From positions 8,227,001-8,291,000 of the forward strand of contig OX031063.1 of assembly GCA_943736015.1 (NCBI GenBank): a stretch of DNA of 64,000 bases. Reading direction: 5' to 3'. A program made the translations under genes and the position numbers. This document shows positions 57,801-60,800 of the stretch, in pieces. This DNA is from Tridacna crocea. Lineage: Eukaryota; Mollusca; Bivalvia; Cardiida; Cardiidae. Every line of letters starts with the position of its first letter. Positions within the stretch are counted from its first letter, which is position 1. The notes below the pieces were generated by a model. The model worked only from the letters and a program-made list of their open reading frames with translations. It had not been told where the DNA came from and ran no database searches.

Positions 57801-60800
57801 ATATCCCAATTCACATCCGGCAGGGCAGGATCCGTCCGTGAAGTTACATACAGCTTTGTCTTTACAATTTCCACATTTTTCTGCACAGTTGCTACCGTAT
57901 CGTCCTTTTTCGCATGCTGCAAATGAAGACAAAATAGGGTGAAGAAATAATGTACGACAGATATCTACAGATCATAATAGTTATTTATATACTCGTAGTA
58001 ATAATAAATCATGTTACAATATGACTGGTTTGTGCTCCTGCAGTAGGGGGCTTAATGCATCTCCCTTATGCACGATTGAAGCTAAGTCATCACAAAGTAC
58101 AAAGGATCCATAAAATCCATTTTGTCTGACAGCACAATTAATTATGAAGTATAATAGTCCTTTGACATGGAAAATAAATTTCAAATAGCAAACATTTCAA
58201 CGTTAGTCAGTCTGCTTAGACTGTGTAGGCTCACATCGGTCGTCGTTTTGTTTGCAGATGCATTCAATATCTTCACCTTTTCTCATAGAGCATTTAGTCT
58301 GAAGTGCTGACCATTTAATATTCGAGGTCGTCAGTTTTGGGTTCCGGGTTACGCGTCCTCTTGGCCACTGTGTCACACTAGATATCGTTTACATACATTG
58401 ATCAAATACTAGTATTCTATGCTCACTTTACTCAGCTATACTATATTGATTTGTTACAAACAATCCCGGCTTTTAACAGACTAGCGGAAAACAATGTTTA
58501 AGAATATTTTTGGAAAATGACAAAATGCTCTTAAAAAGCATTTTCGTCTTGTCCCACAATGGATTCTACTCTATCACAGCCAAGTCTTAACATTTTGCCT
58601 TGTCGTCTGCAAAATTAGTTTTCTCGATGTGGACAGATCTAAAATTTTGTCATCTAGGTAAATCTGCCATGGCTAAAATCGACTTACTAGAATCACACTT
58701 AGTCCCCATGTAGCCATCAGCACACCTGTAGCAAGTTCCGTTTACTTTGTCACAAGGTGCATTGTTGAAGCACTTTCCACATGTTTGTTTGCATTCGAAC
58801 CCATACATTCCATTTTTGCACTCTGTCGAGAAAAACATAGAAAAGTAAAATAAAGGTCTCATTTTAATGTAAGTTTTACAAATCAAATTATTCACATATT
58901 TAACCCATTACCACACAATCCCTACTTTTGACGACCCTGAGAAAGAAGCCTTAAGAAAACATTGTTGGAAAAGGAGAAAATGCTGGTAACCAGCATTTTC
59001 TCCTTTTCCTACAATGTTTTCTACCCTTCACAAAACAAATTTCAAATTTTCAATCGCTTTTATGTTATTGTCTGCAAATGCTTTCGATTTGGACAGGCCG
59101 AAAATATTGTCGTTTGGTAATGAGTTAAACTTAATTATTTTATTTCTAACAGGACTGTGACTTTCTTTCAAAATACTTTTAAGTAAAGGACTATTATTCT
59201 AAATCTAGGATTGTCCCGAAATATGTCCTCTTTGCCGACGACAATATTTTGGACAGGTATAAATTGAAAGCCTTCGCAGACGAAAAATGAATCTTGTCTC
59301 AAATTATGACATATGTCTTAGAAAAGAGTATAAACATTGTAGAAAAAAGAGAAAATGCTAGTAGCCTACATTTGTTTCCTTTGTCAAAATTCTTATCTAT
59401 TTTGTGCAAGACAGGTTTCATATTTTGTGCAACATTTAGCTTGTCGACTGCGAAAGCTTTTAAATTTGGATCCGACCGGAAATTTGTTTTCTGATAAAAA
59501 GTAAAACACGCGGGAAAAATTCAGGTAGACAGAGCAGAACTACATAAATATATTTTATAACTGTTACTAACCACACAATGTTTTCATATTGATAATAAAT
59601 GCGACGGAATACTGATATCACTGATGACGTCACTCTCCAAAGTCTCGTTTAAGTTAAGAAAAGCCTTACCCCTGTTACACGTTCGCCCTGTAAACCCTGG
59701 TAGACATTTTCCTGAAGGACAAACACCAGTTGTTTTGTTACAATGGTTTCCCTCACAGTGACAGCGATGACCACAATCTGGACCAAACTGGCCATCCACG
59801 CAATCTGCAATTACAACGATCCAAACCCAATCAATTCTTTACTTAACTCCATTCCAGACCTAACGATTTTGTCGACAGCGAGGGAGAAATATTATGAAAA
59901 TATTGTGGAGCAAGGAGAAAATGCTGGTAACCAGCAATATCTCCTTTTACCACGTTTTCTATACAGTTTCAGAGAATTTAAAAGCTCATTTGTACCAAGT
60001 TTTGATATATTGTCTGCAGATGCTTCGGTTTTGGACAAATCTAGAATTATGTCGTTTGTTTATTGTTTAATACAACTGCTTCACTTGTAGAAAGAGTTAT
60101 CTAGTACTAAAAGTTAAAACAGTTTTAACGAGAATTATATTGGTACCTAAGTAGCAGAGCAAAAGAGCTCACAAACGAAAAGTTGATTCTGGCGAAACCC
60201 AAGACATACATGAATGTGTGAGCTATCACCGTCTTATAAGCCTGGGTTCCAATCCGTTCATTCTTTTTTCCTTTTCTACCATTGGGACGTTTCATTGTCA
60301 AAACTGACAGCATGGGGACATTCGAAAAAAGAAAATCGCAGCGATATCTACTTTCTACCTTCTCACATTTGAGTAAAGCAGATGCCGCTCCAACAGGTTT
60401 TCGAACGTAAATGACTAAAATACATAACGAAATTCCAATAACCTCGATTTGTTTACTTCCTGTTTGTGAGCCATCTTTGAAAGTATTGAAAACAAATTTC
60501 AATCAGGTTATTGACATAAACTTAGGAGGTTAGTTTAACAATAACAAGGGTTGTTGAAGGTTGCCATGTATTTTTAATGATACAGATAATAGATTATCTT
60601 TACAATTCAAAGTCATGGGGGAAACCGTCGAATGTCCTCAGAAGGTAATAATACCGGTAGCGATGAACATAATAACTGCAAAAGGTCTATAGCAGACCGT
60701 GATGAAGACAGCGTGATATCGAGTAACCTAATACAGAAATTAATTAACTTCGAAAAATAATACACATTATCTTAACACTTATCCTGCTAAATAACTAAAT

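Noticed and set aside
57594..57926. 110-codon plus-strand frame
   Set aside because: It is the antisense shadow of EGF exon 5.
60125..60502. 125-codon minus-strand frame in intron 2
   Set aside because: No recognisable domain and no phase-compatible splice sites to the phosphatase exons.
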